Of a DNA stretch of 64,000 bases, positions 22,643-35,574 are shown in pieces; within the stretch, counting starts at the first letter, position 1; the number at the start of each line of letters is the position of its first letter. The stretch is from Anastatus disparis. Taxonomy: Eukaryota > Arthropoda > Insecta > Hymenoptera > Eupelmidae. Position numbers and translations under genes: made by a program. Location of the stretch: the NCBI GenBank assembly GCA_017163975.1, contig JAFFSR010000264.1, positions 5,862,501-5,926,500 on the forward strand. Direction: 5' to 3'. Under the pieces are notes generated by a model. It saw nothing but the letters and a program-made list of their open reading frames with translations. It ran no database searches and was not told the origin of the DNA.

Positions 22643-25600
22643 TTCGGGAAGACGAAGACAGCGCAGCGCAGCTAGCAATGAAGGTCCGGTGCAGGAAGCC
22701 AAGGAAGGCCAGCACGACGTCGCGAGCAAAGGCGGCCATTTTGTGAACGCGAGGCTTTCATCATAAAGGTTAGACTTATGATTTCTCGCGTCACGCTGAG
22801 GAGAATACTTAATATTTAAAGAAAAATTTTTTATTACAAAGAAATTGTTAATCGATATATGTAATTAATTTCCTTTTCTTCTTTCTAGTGAGATACTCTG
22901 TGCGGGAGAGAAGTTACTAACATTATATATATTAAGTAAATTCGCCGAAAATAGCGTATATATACATATATAATACTAACAAACATTATAAATAATATCT
23001 AAGACGCACAGTTAGTGAGAAGCTGGCTTCTTCCAGCTATGCGTGCGAATAAAATATTTTTGTTGTTGCTTTGTGATAGGGCAATTATGGGTTTGGCGAG
23101 GTTTAGAAATGTGTAACCAACTTATTGAATTTGTTCATCTACTTGGGCACAAATCGAGGCCTTGCCAATTACCTGTAGTTGTATGCCTTGTAGCATTAAA
23201 TGTTTTGGTTTAATGTATTGAAATGCACGTGTAGACTGGGAGGAGTATAGGTGAATTATCTCTTTCAAAAAGAGAAAAAAAAATGTTTCTTTAAAACAGT
23301 TGAAAAATTAACCTAAAAAAGAATCCTCTTTTAAAAAAACGATGGCCGGATGTTATGAAACATTTTATACTAAGAACGTGATTGGTGCGTTGAATAGAAT
23401 TATATGATTGGCGAAAAACGAGATTTGATTTACTATAATATGCTTAAATAAAATCATCGATTTAGAATTTAATAATTAAAATCATTGATAAAATAATTAA
23501 ATTATTATTATTTAGTTATAGTTTGATTTTTTAAATAAAATTATTAGTATAATCATCGCTCACTTCCGCTCACAAAATTCTTATTGTGTGAAGTTGTCGA
23601 GAGTGCGAAGTACCGCTCTATATTCATTTGTTATTGTATATTTCAAATTAGAACTTGGTAACAATTTAATGCCATATACTTCTGAATTCTCTTTTTAAAA
23701 ATTGTACTATAAAATAGTATATTAAGCAATAAATTTAGAAAATACAGATCTCATCAACTTTTTAGCTTATAACAATATCATAAAATATTTATCTATGAAC
23801 CTGGCAAGTAATTTGGTAAATTTAAAATAAGATTTAAAATATTTCGGAATATTTTAAAATAAATATAATAAAAAAACCGATAAGTAATACAATTTCGATA
23901 ATATAATTTAGTATATAAAATATTTCTAGATTGACAGCTTAAAAATTTTTTTTCAAAAATATAGTATAATATTTGCCTAAAATGTACTATTTTTAAAAAT
24001 TTGTTTATTTAATTTCAAAATTCAAATTGAATCACGCTTAGAATAAACAGTTTCTCTACAAAATAAAATTAAAAATCTTTTGTTTGAAAGAATGATATAA
24101 TTACTATAATTAAGAAAATATAAATTAGAATTTTTATTTTTATTTGTATTTTAAAAATAGGAACGATATACATATCGTTAAGAATTGATTTGAACTATTT
24201 TATTTTTTATATATTTTATGGATTTCATATTGTTGAAAATATTAATTTTTAAATAACTTCATTCATTAGTTATTGAGAATTTAGGATTCCAATAGTACAT
24301 ATTAAAATTTTTCTGGTACCAGAAATTAAAAATTTATAAATGCTAATGAATAAATTTATTTAAAAATTTATACCATCTAATGCATTTCTTTTCCTGGAAT
24401 TTTGCACTAAAATGTGGAGATAGTCAATATTTATGAGTGTAGGTGTAGTGTCCGTTTTATGTCTCCTTAAAATGTGAAATTTGAAGTGATGATAAAATTG
24501 GAAAAGTCATTTTTATAAACTACATTACATTGTATTGAAAAAACATAGATGTTTTTAATCATGGATACTTTTACATGACTATGTCTAGAGATTGATCTTG
24601 GAATTCTCTTAAGATATATCTTGAAATTCAAGTACATTAGATTGATATTAAAAATTATGTGTATGAAAAGTTATATATTTGTAAAACAACTTTTGACTTT
24701 GTAATAATTTACGTTATTTAAATTTTGAAAGATTTAAGAAATTTCTAAAAAATAATTTAAAAGTTTACTATTTCTTCAATTTTTTAAAATAATAATAAGA
24801 AAATGAATATCGTAATAATATATCGTTTAAATGAGATTTATTTTTCTCAAAGTTTTCCGTGTCTATAAATTCACTGATGCTGCATAAACTGCTCTGATAC
24901 ATTAGTATATAACATCAATTTCTTTACTGATGCTGATATTAGTAAATATGAAATTATTACTATTTAATAATGAACAGAAAATAATAACACTATATTAACA
25001 GTCAATCATTAAAAATTTATATACATTAATATTAGATATAAGGCGCGCTTGCGCGCATGGATTTTCTAGTAAAGGTAAAAACTGTGCGCAAAAAGAAAAA
25101 CACATACATATACATAGAAAAAGGCAAAACAGAAAAGAAGAAAAACGAAAAATAGTACTCGATTGTGCGGGAAATCGCGAGAAAAATCACAAACGCGTAG
25201 AAAATTCGCGAAACCGTTAGAAAAGTAAACCGACGCGACGGTTAAATTCAAAGTGATTAGAGGTTGAGTGTTGTGTGCGCGTGAAAAATAACAAATCGTG
25301 TAAGTAATTTATAAATCGCGAACGGATAAAAGGTTTTAGTAAGGTCGAAGAGAAAAACAAATGAATTTTGCTGGCATGTTTGGGCCGAGGTATAACCTCT
25401 GAGAGAACACATCTACTCATTATATTTGTGTATCTCCTAGATTGTTCTCGAAGGGGTATGCGGAGGTCACGCATGCTAGTGAATCGCGAAATAAAATAAA
25501 GTTAATTTTGTTCGTATATTGCGCACACAATACAAAATATTTTAAAGTTCGGACGATATAAGGGCATGAATTGTAAATAGTTAACGGCATAATTTTGTGT

Positions 25601-25936
25601 ATGTTTTTGTTTCGCGTAGGCTCTATACACCTATTGCGAGTGACCCTGAACGGTAATTTTAAACAATAACTGTTTATTTATGTGCGTATTTTCGTATTTA
25701 ATTTGATTGTTAGTGTAACGTAATTATTTATTTATTTATTTATTATAGTGTCGTATTAATTTATTTATTATAGTATCGTATTAATTTATTATAGTGTCGT
25801 ATTAATTTATTTATTTCGTGTATTTAATTGTTTATATAATCTAGTCAATATAGGACTGATTGATATCATCAGGGTCGGTTAAGATATACAGCATAGACTT
25901 ACCGTTGATCAATAGTACATAACCTCTGATCACAAA
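22643..25936. other. Element C leader, no gene recognised
   Basis: A GC-richer stretch (22640-22790) follows the primer-binding site, then AT-rich DNA. Short minus-strand frames around 25060-25470 have no recognisable motif. 25734-25815 is a short tandem array of 'tagtgtcgtattaatttattta' type units. Confidence 0.5.
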
Positions 25937-26415
25937 ATGGCAACCAGCGGTATGCCCACGAATAATATGATGGATAACGAAATTAAAAAGATTTTATTTA
26001 CTGTACCGAGCAGTACGCCGAAAGATACTAAAAAAAGAAATGAACACAACGCGTATAGAAATCAAATAGATAGTAATAGAATACTCGGTAGTCAGGAAAT
26101 TAGCGATTATAGCAACGCGTTAAGAGCTAGCGAGGCTCAAAGAAGCGAGGATTACTTTGTATTGTATAGAGCCTCGAATCACAAAATGTCTACCGCGAGC
26201 ATACCGACGAATGTAGTATTAAATGGCGGGATGGACGACGCCTTAGCTAACATACATAGCAGCACACCTAATGGTAGAGAACGTAACGCGTTTAGGAATT
26301 AAATAGATAGCAATGGAGCTCTTGCGCATCAAGAGACATTGAATAATAGTAATATATTAGGAGCGAACGGTGCGCAGAAGATAGGAGAATATTACAAAGA
26401 TAAATGGAAAGAATA
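25937..26415 (+). pseudogene. Unidentified frame with internal duplication in element C
   Basis: Opens with ATG at 25937 and runs 121 codons to a TAA at 26300-26302, then continues in the same frame to 26415. The protein is two diverged copies of an about 80-residue unit, each with the order M.(T/S)..(M/I)PTN, SSTP, (R)N.(H)NA(Y/F)RN, IDSN; the second copy contains the stop. Polar and charged, without signal peptide, membrane segment or zinc knuckle. It sits where gag would be in element C and could be a gag relic, but I cannot recognise it. Confidence 0.4.
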
Positions 26416-26494
26416 AAAAAGAATTGTAGAACACCATACAAACCAATTGTTAGTGTGAGTTTTGTGTATAGTATAGTTAAAATTTTGAGAGTCG

Positions 26495-29474
26495 CCCACA
26501 TAGCATGAAATATTTCAAAAAAAGATTACATGAAATATTTCAGTAAAATATTAAATAAGTAATGAACAAATATTTCTTCGAAATATTACAGTTTAAGAAT
26601 ATGAAATAATTCATTGAAATATTTCTGTAATATTGCTGCAACATTTCATGTTTTATTCCAAAAAAATTTCTGAATCCAGCACTGAAATATTTGAGAAATA
26701 TTACTAAATTATTTCTTGAAATGTTTCAGATCAATATTTCGCCAATCTTTCAAGAAACATTGCATGAAATATTCCTATAATATTGAAGGAATATTTCATG
26801 TTTTATTCCAAAAAAATTTCTGAATCCAACACTGAAATATTTGAGAAATATTATTAAATTATTTCTTGAAATGTTTCACATTAATATTTTACCAATCTTT
26901 CAAGAAACATTGCATGAAATATTCCGGTAATATTGAAGGAATATTTCATGTTTTATTCCAAACAATTTTTGAATCCAACACTGAAATATTTGAGAAAGGT
27001 TACTAGATTATTTCTTGAAATGTTTCAGATCAATATTTCGCCAATCTTTCAAGAAACATTGCATGAAATATTCCTGTAATATTGAAGGAATATTTCATGT
27101 TTTATTCCAAACTATTTTTAGATCCAACACCGAAATATTCGAGAAATATTACTAAATTATTTCTTGAAATGTTTCAAATCAATATTTCGCAAATCTTTCA
27201 AGAAACATTGCATGAAATATTCCTCTAATATTGAAGAAATATTTCATGTTTTATTCCAAACAATTTTTGAATCCAACACTGAAATATTTGAGAAAGGTTA
27301 CTAGATTATTTCTTGAAATGTTTACGATCAATATTTCGCCAATCTTTCAAGAAACATTGCATGAAATATTCCTGTAATATTGAAGGAATATTTCATGTTT
27401 TATTCCAAACTATTTTTAGATCCAACACCGACATATTCGAGAAATATTACTAAATTATTTCTTGAAATGTTTCAAATCAATATTTCGCAAATCCTTCAAG
27501 AAACATTGCATGAAATATTCCTCTAATATTGAAGAAATATTTCATGTTTTATTCCAAACAATTTTTGAATCCAACACTGAAATATTTGAGAAAGGTTACT
27601 AGATTATTTCTTGAAATGTATACGATCAATATTTCGCCAATCTTTCAAGAAACATTGCATGAAATATTCCTCTAATATTGAAGAAATATTTCATGTTTTA
27701 TTCCAAACAATTTTTGAATCCAACACTGAAATATTTGAGAAAGGTTACTAGATTATTTCTTGAAATGTATACGATCAATATTTCGCCAATCTTTCAAGAA
27801 ACATTGCATGAAATATTCCTGTAATATTGAAGGAATATTTCATGTTTTATTCCAAACTATTTTTAGATCCAACACCGAAATATTCGAGAAATATTACTAA
27901 ATTATTTCTTGAAATGTTTCAAATCAATATTTCGCAAATCTTTCAAGAAACATTTCATGAAATATTTCTGTGATATTGAAGGAACATTTCATGTTTTATT
28001 TCAAAAAATTTTTGAATCCAACACTAAAATATTCAAAAAATATTGTTACATTATTTCTTGAAATGTTTCAAATCAATATTTCACAAATCTTTCAAAAAAC
28101 ATTTCATGAAATATTCCTGTAATATTAAAGGAACATTTCATGTTTTATTTCAAAAAATTTTTGAATCTGACACTGAAATATTCAAGAAATATTGTTACAT
28201 TATTTCTTGCAATGTTTCAAATCAATATTTCGAAAATCTTTCAAGAAACATTTCATGAAATATTTCTGTAATATTGAAGGAACATTTTATGTTTTATTTC
28301 AAAAAATTTTTAAATTCAACACTGAAATATTCAAGAAATATTGTTACATTATTTCTTGAAATGTTTCAAATCAATTTTTCGCAAATGTTTCAAGAAACAT
28401 TTCATAAAATATTTCTGTTATATTTAAAAAACATTTCATGAAGTATTTAAAAAAATGTATGAACATAACACTGAAATATCGAAGAAATATTGCTGCACTA
28501 TTTCTTAAAATATTTCAAATCAATAATGCGCAAATTTTTCAAGAAATATTTCATGAAATATTTCTGTCAAATTCCAGAAATATTTCATGGAGTATTCCGA
28601 AAAATTTATGAATATAACAGTGAAATATTGGAGAAATATTGTTTAAATATTTGTAGTTATCTCGCGTTTGTAGCAATTCTTCCATCTTGCCAGCAGATGG
28701 CTACTTGATTATATTTTCATGTGATCGTAAATGTGGTTGGCAAACTCTCGCAAGTGGTGGGACGCTCTCTCGTTTAGTATATAAGACCGAAAATTCTTGA
28801 TACAAATAAATAAGCGCTAAATAACAAATAAATGTATAAGTATCTAATATGGTTTGAGATGCAACTCTTACAAAATCAAAAATAATATCTGATAGAATTT
28901 TTCATCAATATTACAAATCAGTATTTCATGAAAGATTCCAAAAATATTTCCGAAAGGGTTAATAATCCTCTATGAATACTTTAGTTAAACTGATGGGTAA
29001 TCTTTCAACAATATAACATATCAATATTTCATGAAAGATTTTAGAAATATTTCAGAAACATTTCTTGAAAGATTCATAATCTTTTATGAATCCTTCAATA
29101 ACATATTTTAGCAATCTTTCAACAATGTTACAAAGCAATATTTCATGAAAGATTTTAGAAATATTTCAGAAACATTTCTTGAAAGATTCATAATCTTTTA
29201 TGAATCCTTTAATAAAATATTTCTTGAAAGATTCATAATCTTACATGAATCTTTCGATCAAATATTGCTACAATCTTTCAACAATATTACAAATTAATAT
29301 TTTACAAAATAATGAAAGAATGTTACAGAAACATTACATGAAATATTTCAAATCAATCTTCTAGAAGGACATATCAATATTTCAGAAATATTTCTTATCA
29401 ATATTTCTGTTTTATTCCGAATCTTTCAATGAAATATTTCAGAAATATTTCAGAAATATTTCATGCTATGTGGG
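26495..29474. mobile_element. CCC...GGG element carrying a 150-bp satellite, 2.98 kb, TSD 'cg'
   Basis: Ends CCCACATAGCATGAAATATTTC and its inverse are flanked by 'cg' (26493-26494, 29475-29476). The interior from about 26600 to 28470 is about 12 tandem copies of a 149-150-bp unit ('catgttttattcc' recurs at 26647, 26797, 26947, 27096, 27246 and on), followed by diverged units. The palindromic word GAAATATTTC recurs throughout. Reading frames inside (for example 28043-28258) are repeat artefacts. It is inserted in element C. Confidence 0.85.
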
Positions 29475-29584
29475 CGTGAGTAACGCGCATTTCTTTTATC
29501 AATTGTCGAAAAATTAATAGTATTTTTATCAATTTTGTATTAAGGTTTGAACAAGTCCTGTCCGACTATGAGGTTGACAGTTTA

Positions 29585-30660
29585 TTTTGCGCATTATTAG
29601 CGAGAAATTGCATCTGAATCGCGCACAACCTCAGTTTGATACACGTGTGTCATATATATGCATGTTGTACCGGCAACTAGGTTCGCTTTTTCAGGCTTGT
29701 TTCTGACTGAGATAACTAAAGCAATCATTGTATATTAAATTTTTAGTAATTTTGTTTGATAATGAAGTAGTTCAACTTAGGAGTATCTAGGCAACTTATT
29801 ATGCTGAATATCAAAGACCTATAATTACCGGCACATCTAAAGGAGTACTATGCTCCAGACGTGCTGTATTGTTAAAGCAAAAATGCTGCAATTGATTTGT
29901 AAGAAATATATATTTTTTGAGCGGTTTAACCTGACATTGGACACATGTGCGCAAGTCGCTAGTAGACCTGTGTATTAAGCCAAATGTAACGATAGGCACA
30001 TAGCAGACAACCGTCGCTTGTCCCCGTTATTGGCATCTTTAGGTGCAGATAATTAGGATATGAGCAGACCAACCAGCTGCCTATCCAACCTTATCATGCT
30101 GTGTAGAAATAATATGTCAGGTATAAAGAAGGTTCCTGTGGCCTCTACGTATCAAACTTGCTGTGTGGACTTGGGAGGTAAAAGAAGTAGCGAGCCATAT
30201 TACAAGGACCAGTAGATAATTATGCCAACAGATGATTAGGGTAATAAGGATATGAGCAGACCAACCAGCTGCCTATCCAACCTTATCATGCTGTGTAGAA
30301 AGAATATGTCAGGTATAAAGAAGGTTCCTGTGGTCTCTACGTATCAAACTTGCTGTGTGGACTTGGGAGGTAAAAGAAGTAGCGAACCATATTATAAGGA
30401 CCAAAAGATAATTATGCCAACTGATGATTGTGCTAATTGATGATAATATCAGTACGCTCGTATATAGCTCAATGAGAGTCACATATTTAAAGTATCACCT
30501 GGTTTAATATTTGCTAAACCAAGCAACAAAAAAACAGGCCAGTGTGTTTTAGCATTTGCAGCAGTACCATCAGATCTAAATCTTGCTTGATTATATAATG
30601 GAAGGCCAAGAGCCGATTTGTATATTTGCAAGAGCATATTTTGCGCATTAATTTATTATT
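29585..30660 (-). pseudogene. Decayed minus-strand gene with an in-frame 192-bp duplication
   Basis: From about 30656 towards lower coordinates, one minus-strand frame stays readable for about 200 codons with isolated stops. It begins with an unbroken run of about 57 codons (contains RFRSDGTAANAKTHWPVFL and GLANIKPGD, 30484-30656). It then passes in the same frame through a 64-codon segment (STQQV, TGTFFIPDI, MIRLDRQLVGLLIS) present twice because of a 192-bp tandem duplication (30061 and 30253). Possible C-terminal parts lie at 29600-29700 (KANLVAGTTCIYMTH). Size and hydrophobic-polar mix suggest a soluble 300-400-residue protein. A captured viral nucleoprotein-like gene is one possibility, but I cannot assign a family. 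Confidence 0.4.
30059..30442. repeat. 192-bp tandem duplication
   Basis: 30059-30250 and 30251-30442 are near-identical (a handful of substitutions). 192 is a multiple of three, so the minus-strand frame is preserved across both copies. Confidence 0.9.
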
Positions 30661-31830
30661 TGAAATGATTGTATAGTTCGATAATAAATAACGATTTTAT
30701 TGGATAAACTTAAACAATTAGCGCGTTGTAAATCACGATATTATATTTGTTATGATTTGACTTCGTTATACGTAACGTAAACCGTAAGATGACAATAGTA
30801 CATTTTGCTAGTATTGTTACTTTTATCGTTGTTATGAATATTATATGAAATAATGAAAACTGTAAAAAGAGAGAGATTTATATCAAATATTTTGAGACAC
30901 AGAAAAATAGATAATGTAACGTTAAGTAAGAGGATTAATTGTAGAAAAAAAGTTAGATTTTGTACACCAGTCTCTCACTATAAAATAAAATGTAATTAGT
31001 TATAAGTTTTTTGTAGCGAAATTGTATTAATAATGTATTTCTTTTGTTATATATAGGTGAAGCTGATTGGGCTCTCCTCTGATATTTGTATCGCTAAAGA
31101 GTTCCGTTAGCCTAACCAAGATGTTTTTCCTGGAAGAAGTGGCCAGAGGCCCATTGTATAAGATTTTTTTTATTGTTGTAAATGACGTTTGTGTAATATG
31201 GTAAACATGAATTGTTAAATGTTAAATTTGATTCACGAAACTATTATTTATAAAATATAAAAATTGTTATTTAGTATATATTATTAAGGAAAAAAAAATG
31301 CAATATGTCAAATAAGCATGGATTCAACGAGATGATTACAAGTGAATGTATGCCAGTGTATAAAAGTACCGGAGAGCGAGTAAAAAAAAAAAAAAAAAGA
31401 AGTAGCTTATACATAATAATGTAATATAAAACTCAAGAAAATATGTAATAAAAGTGTAAAAATGTAAATAATTTAGATTATAAGTGTAAAAATGTAATAA
31501 TTTGGAGTATGTGTGTATTGAATATAAGCATGTGTGAGAATAATTACATGTAGGAATGTAAGAATGGAATCACTGCATGTGTGAGAATAAATGCATAAGT
31601 GCATACAATGTAAAATCGCATGAGCGAGAGTATAATCGCATAAGAATAAATGCATGTAAAGAGTTGCTTTACATTTATATGTATTATATTATTGCTTGAG
31701 TAATTATGTAATATGTAACACTATTAAAATATCAAAAGTCGCAATTATGTAAAAAGAGATTATATGTAAATAAGTACCCACTGATTATGTAAAAATATGC
31801 ATATATTTTTTATGTAAATAATTATAGGTG
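30661..31830. other. 3' region of element C, no gene recognised
   Basis: AT-rich, with a poly-A-like run at 31382-31399 and 'taaaaatgtaataatttg' repeats around 31440-31510. No open frame of interest. Confidence 0.5.
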
Positions 31831-31838
31831 GTTATTTA

Positions 31839-31847
31839 AGGGGGAGT
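31839..31847 (+). other. Polypurine tract of element C
   Basis: AAGGGGGAG just upstream of the 3' LTR start at 31850, where plus-strand DNA synthesis would be primed. Confidence 0.7.
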
Positions 31848-31849
31848 AC

Positions 31850-32144
31850 TGTGGGCACACAGACATAGAGTATGTATGTATGAATGAGATATACATGTAA
31901 GCGTCACGCGCAACCTGCGGTGCGCAAGTAAGCGACTAGAAACGTAACCTATGTGTTACACGAGAGATACGAAATGAGTCAGAGCGTTCTCAACTCCGGA
32001 ATAGATAAGTATTCTCTCTTCGCTTCCCAGGTATTTTGTAGCAACGACTTGGTGCAATAAAGACTTTGTAAATTCTACTTTCAGTCTTTCACCTTATTTC
32101 ATCTCCTCATCCAATCAAGCTTCTCTGTAGTTCAGGGAACTACA
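31850..32144 (+). repeat. 3' LTR of element C
   Basis: 295 bp, same ends as the 5' LTR; followed by the CCTT target duplication and then the right arm of element A. Confidence 0.9.
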
Positions 32145-32458
32145 CCTTCATTTTGCTATACTTAGACCGTTTCTATGTGCTTTGAAACTGAATTTGTGAT
32201 CAGAGGGAGTTGATAGTCAATTGCATGCTCACGATGTTTACAGATTTTATTCTACGAATTTTCTATCGAATTCAAATGGTCAAATCTCAGTATCAGAAGC
32301 ACCTAGAAACTTTTATAAAAAAAGAAATTGAAGATCTTTAAGCCTACTTTAAAGTTATGTTGATTGTTTGAATGAAAAAAAATTATAAAGTGCTTTTAAC
32401 CTTAAAATACACGAGAATAAAATTTTTTAATATTTCAAGAGCAACAATTCGGAAAAAT

Positions 32459-33010
32459 GAATGGTGGACATTTTGCCCGCTAATGAAAGACAAGAAAAAA
32501 AAGAATTGCCTGCAAATGACAGATCAGAATTAGATGTAAGAGGTTATGAGCAGGGAGAACATTATATTTCTTAAGCAATAACTTTAGAAAAGTAGGTAGT
32601 TTAATAAGCACTTACTTATACCATTACTTGAGTGATTACTTAAGTATTTTCTTAAGTGATTTCTCAAGTAATAACTCCTAAGTTCTTAAAAATAAGGTAT
32701 TGCTTAAGTAATTACTTAAGCAATTGCTCAAGTAATTACTTAAGAAATATCTCCAATTCTGAGCAATAAGTAATTGCTTAAGTAATTGCTTAAGTAATTA
32801 CTTAAGTAATTACTTGAAAATAATTTTATTTTAATCTAAATAAAATTTATATTTAAGGATATTTAACAGTATCTTAATCCTAAGAACCATAAAAATCTTA
32901 CAATAAAAAAATATAATACTCTGTTATAAGAGTTATTACTGCCACTTTAACTCTATGTCAGAAGATGTTAATGTGAAATTCATTGATTTTTATTTCTTCT
33001 CATGTGAGTT
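32459..33010 (+). repeat. Left TIR of element B
   Basis: Pairs with 51490-52143. Relative to the right TIR it lacks 16 bp just inside the tip, where the right end has two GACATT copies bracketing 'tcgcccaaac'; the left end has one, as expected for a slippage deletion. The middle (32600-32815) is a run of 'aagtaattacttaagcaattgctt' type palindromic units. Confidence 0.85.
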
Positions 33011-34434
33011 ATTATAATTTATTTTTTGATATATTAACGCATGAAGTCCGTGTGTGAAGTGTAGATTATTTTTCTCTGATCACAAAGTAAAAAAGCCATG
33101 TGTGAAGTGAAATTACTTCACGCACAGCAATCATAACAAAGCGAATATCCATGTACGTCGCACGAATAATTTTGTTAATTCTTTGATTTACAGTTAAATA
33201 GTTGTTGTTAATAACTATTGTTAATAACTTATTGTTAATAACTTTGTTTAATATAATTTTTTTCATATTTTCTATAAACTTCACAAATGAGTAAATTGCT
33301 AACTAAATTAACTTTAATTGTTTTTATTTTCAATTATAGTATATTGAAATTTTTGGAATTGACTTTAATTTTTTTAAAATAATTATAATAAATGACTGTC
33401 AAAAAATATTCTATCACATTTAATTGATATTTTAGAATTAATATTGATTTATCTCAATTGTATTTAATTGTAATATTGTGAAATAAATTTTATCTTAATA
33501 TTATTTATTAAATTGTATATTTATTTTAATTGTATTTTATTAAATAACATAATTTTTTATAAATTCCATGTGAATTTCAAAATTTTTTAAATCATATAAA
33601 ATTTACCTGAAACTCACGTAAAATTTACCTAAAATTCACCTGAAATTCTTCTGAAATAACAATAATTATAAAATTAAACCACTATAATTTTAGGTCAAAA
33701 TCATGTGAATTCCATGTGAAAATCATAATCATTTCTGATGAATTCGAGGCGAAAATCAGATAAATTGTTTAAATGATGAATTTTAGGTAAAAATCATGTG
33801 GAATTGAGGTAAAAATCATGTGAAATTTAGGTTAAATTCATTTGACGATTTTCGACTTTTTACGTGTAAAATTCACGTGAAAAACGAATGTGATTCCGGT
33901 ACATTATACCTATATTTCACGTGATATTCAGGTACAAATTCACGTGAAAATTCAGGTTAATATTATGTAAACATTTACAATCGGACAATTGGAAACAATT
34001 TCAATGTATCTAAATTTTTCTATTAGTTTCTATGTTTCTGCTAAAAATAAACAGAAATATAAGAATGAATAGAAAATTGATTTTTTTTAACTACTTTTCA
34101 TGTATGTTCAATGTATACATAAAAAGCACTTAAAAACAATTCGAATGTATCTAAATTTTACTATTGTTCTTATTAATTTTTTTATTTTTCATTGACTGTA
34201 AGTGTAAAATAAGGAAGCACAAAACTGCATTAAAAACAATCGAATTTCATTTTAATTGTTTACAATTTTCCATTTTTAGCAGGGTAATCATTTCTAATAA
34301 ATATTGTATACGAAATTTAATTTAAACTATTTTTATTCATGTTTATTGTTTTCATCATACAATTTTGATAATCTGTATTGCCAAAATAACGACTCTGTTT
34401 TTGCTGCTTTTAATTTTTGTTGATAAATTAATTT
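33011..34434. other. AT-rich DNA inside element B
   Basis: No gene. 33590-33965 is a run of 'cacgtgaaaattcaggt' type words similar to those in the palindromic CCC...GGG elements. A solitary TTTTTAGCAGGG end lies at 34272-34286 without a visible partner. Confidence 0.4.
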
Positions 34435-35574
34435 CCCTGGTAGAAAGTTGAGCATATTTTCAGTATATCATCCCGTATTTTATGGGCAGTCGCGATCATA
34501 TGCTTTTAGATATCGCGATAAACCTTCATTACTCTTAACGAATTATCGCGATGGTATCGGGGGAATATGGTTAATGTTGAATTATACTATATTCATAAAC
34601 AGCATATTACAAAGTGCGAGTGAGCACGTATGTGGGAACACAGTTAGTGAGAAAGAGAAAGACTGTTCACTTCTTGTTTCCTTTTCAGTTCCTAAACGGA
34701 CAATCATATACTAAAAAAATAGTGGGGAATCACGTCGTTGGTCGACGATTTCAATGCGACCATGCACCGTCGAGGTTATTTAACTTCGTTCAACAGCGAC
34801 ATTTTAACGTGCTTTGCGTGATTTCACGTAAACTGAACACATGATTTTTAGATTAAATCAATTAGATTTCGCGCTTCAACGATGTTAAATAACATCGATG
34901 GTGCATGGTCACATTGAAATCGTCGACCAACGAAGTGATTTCTCACTATTTTTTTTACAGTGTATTCACTCACACTAAGTTTCCATATGCACTCACTCAC
35001 TCGCACTTCGCACTCACTAATTTTACATGGATATTTTATTCATAATCATACTGTGTATGTTCGCAAATAAATAAGTTATAGAATAAAGAACAGAAAATTT
35101 TAACGCTATTACAATAACAGTATATGTATCTTTAATAATTTTAAAGCTAAGTTAAGTCAATCTAACCTGCACATACAGTGATGAAGATAGATGTTTATAG
35201 AAGACGAAGCGTCGAGTGATGCGCGCGCAGCTGACATTCAGTATTCGCAACTATAGGATCTATTGTACGATTGTACAAACAAGCGCCATCGCGGGCAGCA
35301 TGTATATATACAGATTCGCTTTCTATAAACGATTTTAATTGAAAATTATTTACAACTCATATGAATTGTAATAATGAATATTATAATATTTATAATTTAT
35401 TTCAAATCAGAAGAGAAAAATTTTAATTATTTTAGTGATTATATTTTATATCAACTCTGTAGTCTTTAATATATTATCGTGTATTTATCGGTCATTGATC
35501 GCGACTGCGTAGCGACGAGATATAGCCAACAGTTAGTTATCCGAGCATATCTTATCCTTAATTTTCTACCAGGG
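34435..35574. mobile_element. CCCTGGTAGAAA-type element, 1,140 bp, TSD 'tt'
   Basis: CCCTGGTAGAAA at the left, TTTCTACCAGGG at the right, 'tt' on both flanks (34433-34434, 35575-35576). Inside, 34716-34805 and 34870-34955 are inverted copies of each other. The short frames here overlap this inverted repeat and are not credible genes. Confidence 0.75.

Larger units (their letters stand above)
22329..32144 (+). mobile_element. Element C: non-autonomous LTR retrotransposon, 9.8 kb, TSD 'cctt'
   Basis: Two 295-bp direct LTRs (22329-22623, 31850-32144) begin TGTGGGCACAC and end GAACTACA. They differ at only about 7 positions and are flanked by CCTT (22325-22328, 32145-32148). The empty site is legible in the left arm of element A (AAGACCTTCATT in reverse). 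A primer-binding site follows the 5' LTR and a polypurine tract precedes the 3' LTR. The 9.2-kb interior has no recognisable protease, RT or integrase, so C is a LARD-like derivative that must borrow enzymes, probably from a Ty3/gypsy relative given the 4-bp duplication. Confidence 0.88.

Noticed and set aside
33590..33965. CRISPR-like spaced repeats ('cacgtgaaaattcaggt')
   Set aside because: Eukaryotic context, units are degenerate without constant spacers, and similar words occur in the palindromic transposons.
34448..34844. Two short overlapping frames
   Set aside because: They lie in the inverted-repeat interior of a CCCTGGTAGAAA element and lack any motif or codon bias.
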